DNA of 64,000 nucleotides, taken from assembly GCA_963703175.1 (NCBI GenBank), contig OY969794.1, positions 682,001 through 746,000 on the forward strand, written 5' to 3'. The translations under genes were made by a program, and so were the position numbers. Shown one piece after another: positions 32,043 through 39,246 of the stretch. Within the stretch, counting starts at the first letter, position 1; each line of letters begins with the position of its first letter. The notes under the pieces are model-generated. The model did not search any database. It was given only the letters and a program-made list of their open reading frames with translations, and was not told the origin of the DNA. This DNA comes from VRUE01 sp963703175. GTDB lineage: Bacteria > Actinomycetota > Thermoleophilia > Solirubrobacterales > 70-9.

Positions 32043-33686
32043 TCAGCAGCCGGCGTTGGGCTGCTGACCGATGGCGGCGCTGCCGCCAGTGCACTCGACG
32101 TAGGCGGAAGCGTTGTAGGTGCGGCCCTGTTCGATCCCTTGGATCTGCAACTGGAAAGTTTTGATTTCAGCTTCCAGTTTTTCGATCAGTTCTTTTTTGC
32201 TCAGCTTTTCACCTTCGACAAATTTGATTTCGGTGTCGATGCTGGGGTTGGAAGTGAGTTCAGGTGGGATCACGAAGCCTTTGTCCTGTTCGATCTTGCC
32301 GTTGCCGCTCCAGGCGATCTGCTTGCCGGCGATGATGCCTTTGAAGGTCGCATTTCCGCTGACGTTGATGTACGAGTCGGGTCCGTAGATCACGAACTCG
32401 TCGGTGGTCGAGGCGTTGCCGGAGAGGGAAACCTGGCTGGTGTAGGTCGTCGAGCCAAGCAGGTAGAAGCCTGGCACGTCAAATACGCCCTGCGAGGGCT
32501 GGTAGCCGGTGGCGGTGATTTCGTTGTTGCCGCTCATGCTGATCTGATTCGAGGTGCCGCAGTGCTCGGGCGTGTCAAAGAAGAAGCGCACGTGGGCGCC
32601 TTTGGCCATGATCAGCTTCGAGTTGCCGCTAAGCGAAAGCGAGCAGATCCAGTAGTCGGTCCCCCCCAAGGTGAGGATCGTGTTGCCGGAGAGGCTGATG
32701 CTGCGATTGCTCGGGTTGAAGGGCGACGTGCTGCTCCAGGTGCCGTTGTAGGTGTCTTTCTGGCATTCGGTCGGCAGGCCTTTGCTGCACACGGTGATAC
32801 GCCCGTTGGAGTTGTGCGTCGCGATGTCGGAGGGCATGAAGCTGCTCACAGCGGGCAGTTCCATGTTGCCTTCGGAGAACGAGTAGCCGCTGCACTGCGA
32901 GGCGTTGCCGTTGTGGGTCCATTTTTTGCCGATGCCAACCTGGATGCCGCCGCAGATGGTGGTGTTGCCGGAGGTCGTCAGGTCGCCGTTGGTGGCGACG
33001 CCAACGCGGATGTCGGAGTTGCCGCTGGCGGTAATGCTTTCCCGCCCGACCAGGCCCGCGGTCAGTCCGCCTTTACCTTTTTTCCCTTCGAGTTCTTTCA
33101 GGTGTACTTCGATTTTTTCGAGCTCGGTTTTGCTGGTTTCGTTGATTTTGGCCAATTCGAGTTCTTTTTTGCTGACTTCTATTAGCGGTTCGCCGGTCCA
33201 GAGGTTGGACTGGCTGAGGCTGAGCTGGATCCGTCGGCTGACTTCGCTCGCCGTCCCGGTCGAGACGACGCAGACCCCCTGCGAACCGCATTTGCTGCCG
33301 TAGGCGCTGACGCGATAGCTATAGGCGGCGCCACCGACTTCGCCACTGACCGGTGGGCACCAGCCCGGTTCGGACACCGAGGCCGAGCCGGACTCGAGCT
33401 CGCCGGTCGTAGCGTTGAGGTTGAGGCACGGTTTTGCTTCGCTGAGCGCGGCGGCGTGGCGATTGAGCCGCACCATCGCCACGTTGGCGCCGGCGTCGGC
33501 GGCGGCGATCGCGCTCTTGGCGCCGTTGTCTCGCTTCGAGCCCTGCTGCACGTCCACGGTCGATATCACTGCCGCTCCAGCGAGCGACAGGCTGGCGACC
33601 GTGGCGAACAGGGCCACCGGAAGCGCAATGCCCTGCTCGCCCTGGATCAGAAGACACAGGCGGGATCTGATCGACGTAAAGGTCAT
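32043..33686 (-). CDS. PilX-like membrane-anchored protein with beta-solenoid (SGN repeats) and two coiled coils
   Basis: A 547-residue protein. The N-terminus resembles PilX-type pilus assembly proteins (EQGIALPVALFATVASLSLAGAAV) without Glu at +5. After a Cys-containing region comes a first Lys/Glu coiled coil (VSKKELELAKINETSKTELE). Then about 250 residues carry short repeats of SGN type (ITASGNSDI, LTTSGNTTI, SLSGNTIL, SLSGNSKL, SMSGNNEI, SLSGNAST, NVSGNATF, AWSGNGKI), as expected for a right-handed beta-helix. A second coiled coil (LSKKELIEKLEAEIKTFQLQ) and a Cys-containing tail close the chain. First gene of the pilus locus. A surface shaft or adhesin attached to the pilus is inferred. 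Confidence 0.75.
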   Translation of the reverse strand: MTFTSIRSRLCLLIQGEQGIALPVALFATVASLSLAGAAVISTVDVQQGSKRDNGAKSAIAAADAGANVAMVRLNRHAAALSEAKPCLNLNATTGELESGSASVSEPGWCPPVSGEVGGAAYSYRVSAYGSKCGSQGVCVVSTGTASEVSRRIQLSLSQSNLWTGEPLIEVSKKELELAKINETSKTELEKIEVHLKELEGKKGKGGLTAGLVGRESITASGNSDIRVGVATNGDLTTSGNTTICGGIQVGIGKKWTHNGNASQCSGYSFSEGNMELPAVSSFMPSDIATHNSNGRITVCSKGLPTECQKDTYNGTWSSTSPFNPSNRSISLSGNTILTLGGTDYWICSLSLSGNSKLIMAKGAHVRFFFDTPEHCGTSNQISMSGNNEITATGYQPSQGVFDVPGFYLLGSTTYTSQVSLSGNASTTDEFVIYGPDSYINVSGNATFKGIIAGKQIAWSGNGKIEQDKGFVIPPELTSNPSIDTEIKFVEGEKLSKKELIEKLEAEIKTFQLQIQGIEQGRTYNASAYVECTGGSAAIGQQPNAGC

Positions 33687-33843
33687 TGCGGCTTCTGATC
33701 GGCCGGCGAGCTGCCTTGCTTAAGCACAGCGGACCAGCGGCGCTCAAAGCTGGACGCAGCTACTACCGATTTTTACCTGCAGCACACCTGTGGGCACTCA
33801 TTCATTCCCATAAAGAACCCTCACCTGGCACAATCTCAGTAGC

Positions 33844-34719
33844 GTGATGGGAGGCGAGTTCAGCGCGAGCAATGGAAGAATGCGCGCCGGTGCGCAGGTC
33901 CTGTTGATGGCCGCAGACCCGCTCAACCGGAAAATCCTCCGCACGGTGCTGAAACGTCCGCTTGCGATGGACGGCGGCCTCTATGAGGTCAGTCCTGAGG
34001 GACGTGATGCCCTCTTTGTCGCCTTTGTCGTCGAGCGTTGGCTGCAAAGCGCGCCACAAGGCCCAGTGCCCTTCGATAGCAAAGAGGCCGAGAGGGCAAT
34101 CTCCGCTCTGGTCGAGGGCTGGTCGATGACGGTCGTGCACATGCTCGCCCGCGAACCGATGACGCCGCGCGAGCTTGACCAAGCAATCGACAACCTCGGT
34201 CGCCGGGGGCTGCGACGCCACCTCGCGGCGATGCAGAGTGTCGGGCTGATCGAGGCTCTCAATAACACTGATGACGAACCGATCTACGCGGCTACTGACT
34301 GGCTACGAAGCGGGATCGCCCCGCTGATCGCCGCGGCCCGCGTCGAGCGCCGCAACCCACTGAAGGGCATGGCGCCGATTGACCCGCTCGATGTCGAAGC
34401 CGGTTTTCGCCTCAGCTTGGCGCTGATCGAGCTGCCAAAAGAGCTTTCCGGCACCTGCCGACTGGGGCTCAATCTGGAAGATGAGAGGCGCTCCGGCCTG
34501 ACCGGGATCACGGCGAAGATCGAAGAAGGCTATGTCATCTCCTGTACGCCGGGACTGAGCAAAGAGGTCGACGCGTGGGCGGCTGCATCCGCCGAGGACT
34601 GGCTCGACACGGTGATCGAGCCCGATGCCAAGCGGGTGCGAACCGGGGGCGACCGTTGGCTACCCAGCGCCCTGCTCGTCGCGCTGCACAAGACGTTGTT
34701 CGGCGTGCCGGTGGCGTGA
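33844..34719 (+). CDS. Winged-helix (HxlR-like double-domain) protein with deleted first helix-turn-helix
   Basis: A 291-residue protein paralogous to the gene at 36291-37283 through PQGP, EGWS, WLRSGIAPLI/WLRLGVAPLT, PLDVEAGFRLS/PLDLEAVFLLS and LIEP. Such Solirubrobacterales proteins have two winged-helix modules and a C-terminal domain. Here the first module lacks about 35 residues, including the recognition helix that reads LRRSSGSPAQTTLRGHLKGL in the paralog, so only the second (REPMTPRELDQAIDNLGRRG) can look like a working DNA-binding unit. The start is GTG 33844 or ATG 33847; CACAAT 10 bp upstream might be a -10 box. Bases 34246-34332 recur at 36150-36236. Confidence 0.7.
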   Translation: MMGGEFSASNGRMRAGAQVLLMAADPLNRKILRTVLKRPLAMDGGLYEVSPEGRDALFVAFVVERWLQSAPQGPVPFDSKEAERAISALVEGWSMTVVHMLAREPMTPRELDQAIDNLGRRGLRRHLAAMQSVGLIEALNNTDDEPIYAATDWLRSGIAPLIAAARVERRNPLKGMAPIDPLDVEAGFRLSLALIELPKELSGTCRLGLNLEDERRSGLTGITAKIEEGYVISCTPGLSKEVDAWAAASAEDWLDTVIEPDAKRVRTGGDRWLPSALLVALHKTLFGVPVA

Positions 34720-34763
34720 GTGAGGGCCGTGCTGCCTACGGCAAGACTGAGACACACACTCTC

Positions 34764-35417
34764 TCAGCCGAAGCGATCGGAGTGCCGGAGCGCCCTGGCC
34801 TGACGCAGACCCCACCATTGCTGTAGGTCGGGCAGATTGATTGGCAGCAGATCGTCGACTTCGACGTCGCTGAGGTCACCCATCGTTCGATAAAGATGAG
34901 GAAGCGCAGCGCTGTTGGGATCGACGCCATAGCGGCTCATATATAGCTCGACGCCCTCCTCGAGGGAGACCGAACCGTTTTCGTCGATCGCTTTGACGTC
35001 GAAATAGTCGCGCATTTCCCCGCGCTCGGCCATGGCCTTGATCTTCATCGCCATCAAATCCTGCAGGCCAGCGACCTTGAGCCCAGCGACGACCTTCGGC
35101 TCAGCCAGCAAGGTGAGCCGGGAAGCGTCAAAGAACTCGAGCTTGGTCGTGCCAAAGAGACCCTTAAGCGTCCCCTCGGACTCGTGGGTCGCGGCAAAGG
35201 CGCCCAGCCCACCGATGAGCTTCTTGATCTCGCCAAGATCAACGGTCTGATGGAAAAAGAAATCTAAATCGCGGCTTTCGCGGTGCCCAAGGTGAACAGC
35301 GACTGCCGTGCCTCCGCCGAGATAGAGCTCCTGAGGAAGGTGCGGTGCGAGAGTCAGCCAAGTTGTGGCGGTGTCGGTCGGCAGGACGCGCCGGACACGA
35401 TCAGGCAGACCGCTCAC
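34764..35417 (-). CDS. AbiEii-like nucleotidyltransferase toxin
   Basis: A 217-residue DNA-polymerase-beta-fold nucleotidyltransferase. YLGGGTAVAVHLGHRESRDL and the following DFFF give the G-G...S-x-D-x-D metal motif, and MKIKAMAERGEMRDYFDVKA is the second conserved AbiEii/AbiGii block. Family members transfer nucleotides to targets such as tRNA and stop growth. The start was set at GTG 35417, which overlaps the antitoxin stop as GTGA; the longer frame shadows the antitoxin gene. Gene order (antitoxin first, toxin second) and overlap match type IV AbiE systems. All catalytic acidic residues are visible, so it is probably active. Confidence 0.85.
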   Translation of the reverse strand: MSGLPDRVRRVLPTDTATTWLTLAPHLPQELYLGGGTAVAVHLGHRESRDLDFFFHQTVDLGEIKKLIGGLGAFAATHESEGTLKGLFGTTKLEFFDASRLTLLAEPKVVAGLKVAGLQDLMAMKIKAMAERGEMRDYFDVKAIDENGSVSLEEGVELYMSRYGVDPNSAALPHLYRTMGDLSDVEVDDLLPINLPDLQQWWGLRQARALRHSDRFG

Positions 35418-36121
35418 CGTAACGCTGCTGCGGCCAAGTTTTGCGCAAGCCGCTTGGTCTTTGGGTCGAGCCCACGAGCGAGAGACGCTCGCTCCCAGTC
35501 CTCTGGCCCAAGCGCCTGCGTCCCCCAAGCCAGCCCCTGCAGGTCCATCGTCCGCAACAGCCGCCTCGCGATATACGGGCCGGCATGGTCGACCTCGAGC
35601 TGACTCTCGGCGGTGTTCCAGAAAAGGTGGCGCAGACGTCTCGGCACGCGCTTCAGTTCGGATACGCGCTGCTCGGGCTGTATGACGCGCTCGAGAACAG
35701 GGTCGAGATCATGCCAGCGAGGATGCAAAAGATTCGCGTGCCAAATCTTCATCTCCCGGGCTTGACCCGCGGCAACCATCTCGCTTCTCCGCTCGACCAG
35801 CCACTCGGCGCCGAGAGAATTAAGCGCCCGAGCCGCAGCGGTCGGGGACAAGCCGCTTCGCCGGGCGACCGCCCGCGCCGAGACGAGCCCAAAGGGGGCC
35901 GTCCGCAGCGCCGCCAAAACCGCCACCTCGGAGCGCGTCAAGCCGTCTGACCTTGGGATCAACCCCAGCGCACGGCGCAAGCGATCTGCCTGGCGCGGAG
36001 TGAAGGCGTAACGCCCATTCGGCTGCCGAGCGTTCAAGCTCAACCGTTGGGCGGCCCGGGTGACCCGCGGCACCGAGGTGCCCAATTCCCGCGCAACCGC
36101 CGTTGCAGAAGTAGTGTCCAT
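35414..36121 (-). CDS. AbiEi-like winged-helix antitoxin
   Basis: A 235-residue cytosolic partner of the nucleotidyltransferase. Two helix-turn-helix stretches are visible: TSATAVARELGTSVPRVTRA near the N-terminus and LVSARAVARRSGLSPTAAAR near residue 85; a C-terminal domain of about 100 residues follows. Start ATG 36121 is only 7 bp after a perfect TATAAT (36134-36129 on the minus strand), so the mRNA is probably leaderless and begins at the ATG. Its promoter lies in a fragment of the neighbouring regulator gene (36150-36242). AbiEi antitoxins repress their own promoter; expected here but not shown. Confidence 0.78.
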   Translation of the reverse strand: MDTTSATAVARELGTSVPRVTRAAQRLSLNARQPNGRYAFTPRQADRLRRALGLIPRSDGLTRSEVAVLAALRTAPFGLVSARAVARRSGLSPTAAARALNSLGAEWLVERRSEMVAAGQAREMKIWHANLLHPRWHDLDPVLERVIQPEQRVSELKRVPRRLRHLFWNTAESQLEVDHAGPYIARRLLRTMDLQGLAWGTQALGPEDWERASLARGLDPKTKRLAQNLAAAALR

Positions 36122-36128
36122 ATCGTTA

Positions 36129-36134
36129 ATTATA
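36129..36134 (-). promoter_or_regulatory. TATAAT -10 box of the antitoxin gene
   Basis: A consensus -10 hexamer on the minus strand, 7 bp before ATG 36121. A start of transcription 6-8 nt further on would coincide with the ATG, giving a leaderless message. No clear -35 at 17 bp. Confidence 0.6.
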
Positions 36135-36149
36135 GCTGCTCTAAGGACA

Positions 36150-36242
36150 CTGATCGATGCTCTCAATGACACTAATGACGAACCGATCTACGCGGCAACG
36201 GACTGGCTACGAAGCGGGATCGCCCCGCTGATCGCCTCGTGA
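36150..36242 (+). pseudogene. Duplicated fragment of the winged-helix gene at the border of the toxin-antitoxin pair
   Basis: Bases 36150-36236 match 34246-34332 in the regulator gene at 33844 with 5 mismatches in 87. The fragment reads LIDALNDTNDEPIYAATDWL, RSGIAPLIAS and then a stop, the same frame as the parent gene. The two copies are direct repeats that bracket the toxin-antitoxin genes on either side. It is a remnant of a third paralog or a footprint of the insertion or rearrangement. Confidence 0.85.
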
Positions 36243-36290
36243 ACTCCGTCTATTCCCAAATAAAACTGATTAATGCCATAATGCCTCCGC

Positions 36291-37283
36291 TTGACTGCAA
36301 ACACGGTCAACGGGAGCGGAAATGGGGCGCGCTCCGGGGCGCAGACCCTCACGCTGCTTGCGGCGTCGCTGAACGTGGCAGTCTTAAAGGCACTCGGCGA
36401 CGGGCCAAAGCAGCAGTCAGACCTGAGGCGGTCTTCCGGGTCGCCCGCGCAGACGACGCTGCGCGGTCACCTCAAGGGACTGATCGCGATCGACGTGATC
36501 GCAAAACACCGGCGCGACGACTTCCCCGGGGCGCTCGAGTACGAGCTGGCCAGCGCCGGCGGTGATCTCCTCTTCGTCGCCGGGGTTCTCGAGAGTTGGC
36601 TCGCCCGTGCTCCTCAGGGACCGTTGGCGCTCGGCAGCAACGCTGCCAAGGCGGCGATCAAGGCACTTGCCGAAGGCTGGTCGACGGGGATGCTCCGCGC
36701 TCTCGCCGCTGGTCCCCGCACCCTTACGGAGCTGGACCGCCTGCTTACCACGATCAACTATCCATCGCTTGAGCGACGCATCAGCGCCCTGCGGCTCACC
36801 GAGCAGGTCGAAGCGTGTAACGGCAATGGTCGTGGCACCCCCTACGCGGTGACTCGCTGGCTGCGCCTGGGGGTGGCCCCGCTTACGGCCGCGATTCGCT
36901 GGGAGCGGCAACACCAGGCGGCCGGCACGCCGCTTCCTTCGCCGCTCGACCTCGAGGCGGTCTTCCTCCTTTCGGCGCCACTGCTGAATATGCCGAAGGG
37001 CCTCTCAGGAGTGTGCCGGCTGGCGGCCGAGCTTCCCGCCAATGGCCGGCGCGACCTCGCCGGCGTGGACGTCGTCGTCCGCAAGGGAAAGATCGCCTCC
37101 TACACGACCCAACTTACCGGCACCGCCGATGCCTCGCTGATCGGCCCGCCCGGATCCTGGCTCAACGTCCTGATCGAGCCGGCGACCGACCTTCTCGAGC
37201 TCGGCGGCGATTCGCGCCTCGCGCGCACCACCCTCGACTCACTTCACCAGGCGCTCGGCCATGAGCGGGCGGCATCGCAATGA
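36291..37283 (+). CDS. Double winged-helix transcriptional regulator (HxlR-like)
   Basis: A 330-residue full-length paralog of the gene at 33844. The first winged helix covers residues 15-100 (ASLNVAVLKALGDGPKQQSD, TTLRGHLKGLIAIDVIAK), and the second residues 115-200 (WSTGMLRALAAGPRTLTELD, LERRISALRLTEQVE). A C-terminal domain of about 120 residues begins at PLDLEAVFLLSAPLL. The start is TTG 36291 (MTANTVNGSG), 8 bp after CATAAT, so it may be leaderless; ATG 36281 is in another frame. It is located directly behind the toxin-antitoxin border repeat. The regulated genes are unknown. Confidence 0.78.
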   Translation: MTANTVNGSGNGARSGAQTLTLLAASLNVAVLKALGDGPKQQSDLRRSSGSPAQTTLRGHLKGLIAIDVIAKHRRDDFPGALEYELASAGGDLLFVAGVLESWLARAPQGPLALGSNAAKAAIKALAEGWSTGMLRALAAGPRTLTELDRLLTTINYPSLERRISALRLTEQVEACNGNGRGTPYAVTRWLRLGVAPLTAAIRWERQHQAAGTPLPSPLDLEAVFLLSAPLLNMPKGLSGVCRLAAELPANGRRDLAGVDVVVRKGKIASYTTQLTGTADASLIGPPGSWLNVLIEPATDLLELGGDSRLARTTLDSLHQALGHERAASQ

Positions 37284-37378
37284 CTCGCCCTTGACGTGCA
37301 GAGTTCGATCAGAGATGATGAATCGAAATGATCTTTTAATAAGATCAGGAACTACAATGTTTATGGGAGGACTTAGAT

Positions 37379-38215
37379 ATGCATCAGTCGTGTACCAGTC
37401 CATCGATGCGCTTTGGGCGGCTCCTCGCCCTCATCGGCGCCGCACTCGCCTGCGTGGCGGTTCTCGCTCCGGCGGCGTCGGCTAAAGAACCGGCTGCCGG
37501 CTACACCCAGTTCGCAGGCTGCCCCAGCCCTGAAGAAAACGCCACGATTTTCCTTTGCTCTCGGACCGAAATCAACGGCGGCCACTTCCAAATGGGCAAC
37601 AAAGACGTGCCGATCACCGCCCCAATGGTTCTCAGCGGCGGTCTTGACGTCAATGGCAACGTCTTCGCGAGCCCGAAAGGCGGGCTCTCGAAAGCCAAAC
37701 AAAAAGTGCCTGGCGGTGTGATTGGTCTGACCGGACTCACCTGGCTGCTCGAATTCCTCGGCAGCGAAGCGCTCACCCTGTACGCGGTGACCGAACTGGC
37801 AGGGTTTCCACATGTCAACTCGTTCTCATCGGTCACGCTTCCGATCAAAGTTCATCTGGAAAACTCGGTGCTCGGCAGCGCCTGCTACGTGGGCTCCTTC
37901 ACCGAACCGATCAAACTCAACCTGATCACGGGCACGACGAGCCCGCCGCCGCCAAACAAACCGATCACCGGTGTAGAAGGCAAATTCAGCGAAGACGCAA
38001 AAGAAATCCTGCATATCGACAACGGGACGTATGTCGACAACTCGTTTGCTGCGCCGGGAGCCAACGGCTGCAAACTCGTCCTGTTCGGCTTCATCCCGAT
38101 CAGCATCAACGGCATCGTCAACTCCTCATCGGGCCTACCAGCCGCCGCGGGGACCAACGCGACCTCTCAAGATTTCGATGCCGAACTCGCAGCGCCTGAA
38201 CTCGTCTACCCCTGA
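37379..38215 (+). CDS. Secreted protein of unknown function
   Basis: A 278-residue protein with a signal peptide (MRFGRLLALIGAALACVAVL, then APAASA). The mature part has Cys residues at FAGCPSP, IFLCSRTE, GSACYVG and NGCKLVLF, and reads beta-rich, with Pro-rich TTSPPPPNKP. The start could be ATG 37379 or the internal ATG before RFGRLL. GGGAGGA lies about 6 nt upstream of 37379, and TACAAT at 37353 may be the -10 box. An inverted repeat TGATCTT-N5-AAGATCA (37329-37347) precedes it. Not clearly related to the repeated secreted family. It ends at a strong bidirectional terminator. Confidence 0.75.
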   Translation: MHQSCTSPSMRFGRLLALIGAALACVAVLAPAASAKEPAAGYTQFAGCPSPEENATIFLCSRTEINGGHFQMGNKDVPITAPMVLSGGLDVNGNVFASPKGGLSKAKQKVPGGVIGLTGLTWLLEFLGSEALTLYAVTELAGFPHVNSFSSVTLPIKVHLENSVLGSACYVGSFTEPIKLNLITGTTSPPPPNKPITGVEGKFSEDAKEILHIDNGTYVDNSFAAPGANGCKLVLFGFIPISINGIVNSSSGLPAAAGTNATSQDFDAELAAPELVYP

Positions 38216-38245
38216 TTAGAAACTAAAACGACAGCTCCGATCGAG

Positions 38246-38275
38246 AGAAGGGCCGGGCACCTGCCCGGCCCTTCT
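38246..38275. terminator. Bidirectional terminator hairpin
   Basis: A perfect 13-bp stem, AGAAGGGCCGGGC (38246-38258) and GCCCGGCCCTTCT (38263-38275), with loop ACCT. It lies between the convergent stop codons of the secreted protein (38215) and the YihY protein (38274). Confidence 0.85.
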
Positions 38276-39143
38276 ACGTGTAGGGCAGCTCCCCCGTGTC
38301 GTGCAGCTCGTGGCGCAACGAGTTGATCACGGCGCCCGCCAGCAGCGCCAGGCTCAGCAGGTAGAACCAAAGAAGGGCGATCAGCACGAAGCCCAGGGTC
38401 GAGCCGAAGCGCGAGAGGCTTGAGACGTTGGCGAGGTAGAAGGGAAAAGCCCAGTTGGCCACGCCGGCAGCGACGGTAACGAACGCCGCCCCCGGCCAGA
38501 CAGCGCGCCAGGGCATGTGTCCTTTTGGCACCGCCCAGTAGATAACGCAGCAGATCGCGAAGACGATCAACACAGCGAGCGCGAGCAGCAGCGCCGTGTC
38601 GATTGCCTTGATGTCCGATAGACCGAGCGGCAGGCGGTCGGTACTGGAGACCAGCGTGGCCTCGATCGTCGGCAACAGGATGCTCGCCGCGATGAGCAGC
38701 AGCACAACCCCCAGCATCGTGAAGGAGAAGCGCTTCTGCTCGACCCAGCCGCGGGTTTCGACGTGGTAGATGCGGCCGAAAGCGGTGTCCATCGCTCCCC
38801 AGAAGGAAGCGCCGATCCACAGCGATCCGAAGAAGGCCGCGATCCCGATCGTGGTCGAGTTGTCCTCGATCCTTTCCAGGGCGTCGGTCAGGGTCGCCTG
38901 CTCAGCGTTGGGGAAGAGCCGCTGCAGATCGTCCAGAACCCCCGTCTCCACCCCCTTGATCTTCAGCACCTGGCCGAAGACGAAGAGGACGAGCAGGGCG
39001 AAGGGGAAGACCGCGAGCATCAGGTTGTAGGCGACCATCGCCGAGAGACCGGTGACGTTCTCGCGGTAGGCCCGCTGCCAAAAGGCGCGCAGCCAGGGGT
39101 GTGTATTTCGCGTGAGCTTGGACACAGACAGCCTTGACTTCAA
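38274..39143 (-). CDS. YihY/BrkB-family (UPF0761) membrane protein
   Basis: A 289-residue polytopic protein with about six hydrophobic helices. The family hallmark begins with LRAFWQRAYRENVTGLSAMV and continues AYNLMLAVFPFALLVLF. FFGSLWIGASFWGAMDTAFGRIY, AVPKGHMPWRAVWPGAAFVT and FVLIALLWFYLLSLALLAGA are the other conserved blocks. Members were once called ribonuclease BN, which is now known to be wrong; a transport or lipid role is suspected. It is divergent from the sigma factor gene with 103 bp between starts and ends at a shared terminator. Confidence 0.9.
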   Translation of the reverse strand: MKSRLSVSKLTRNTHPWLRAFWQRAYRENVTGLSAMVAYNLMLAVFPFALLVLFVFGQVLKIKGVETGVLDDLQRLFPNAEQATLTDALERIEDNSTTIGIAAFFGSLWIGASFWGAMDTAFGRIYHVETRGWVEQKRFSFTMLGVVLLLIAASILLPTIEATLVSSTDRLPLGLSDIKAIDTALLLALAVLIVFAICCVIYWAVPKGHMPWRAVWPGAAFVTVAAGVANWAFPFYLANVSSLSRFGSTLGFVLIALLWFYLLSLALLAGAVINSLRHELHDTGELPYT

Positions 39144-39162
39144 AAACTGAAGCGCCTATCAT
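39134..39162 (+). promoter_or_regulatory. Housekeeping promoter of the primary sigma factor gene
   Basis: TTGACT (39134-39139), a 17-bp spacer and TATCAT (39157-39162) form a near-consensus vegetative promoter reading toward the sigma gene. Transcription would start near 39169, giving a leader of about 78 nt that contains the hairpin at 39194-39221. Confidence 0.75.
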
Positions 39163-39193
39163 GCGAACAGACGTTTGAGGCCTTTCCTACTTC

Positions 39194-39221
39194 GCGGACC
39201 GCGCCTGCGGTCCGCTTTTTT
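39194..39221 (+). terminator. Intrinsic terminator inside the sigma-factor leader (attenuator candidate)
   Basis: GCGGACCGC (39194-39202), loop GCCT, GCGGTCCGC (39207-39215) and then TTTTTT: a textbook Rho-independent terminator. No plus-strand gene precedes it after the terminator at 38246, and the promoter at 39134 is upstream, so it ends a short leader transcript unless read through. It lies 25 bp before the sigma-gene ATG. Confidence 0.8.
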
Positions 39222-39246
39222 GACGCAGAAAGACGGTGGAGAATAG

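Noticed and set aside
14224..37347. Shared GATC-type inverted repeats before the secreted genes at 14301 and 37379 as a common operator
   Set aside because: The half-sites are in opposite arrangement (GATCAA...TTGATC versus TGATCTT...AAGATCA), the spacing differs, and the motif is short; not enough for a claim.
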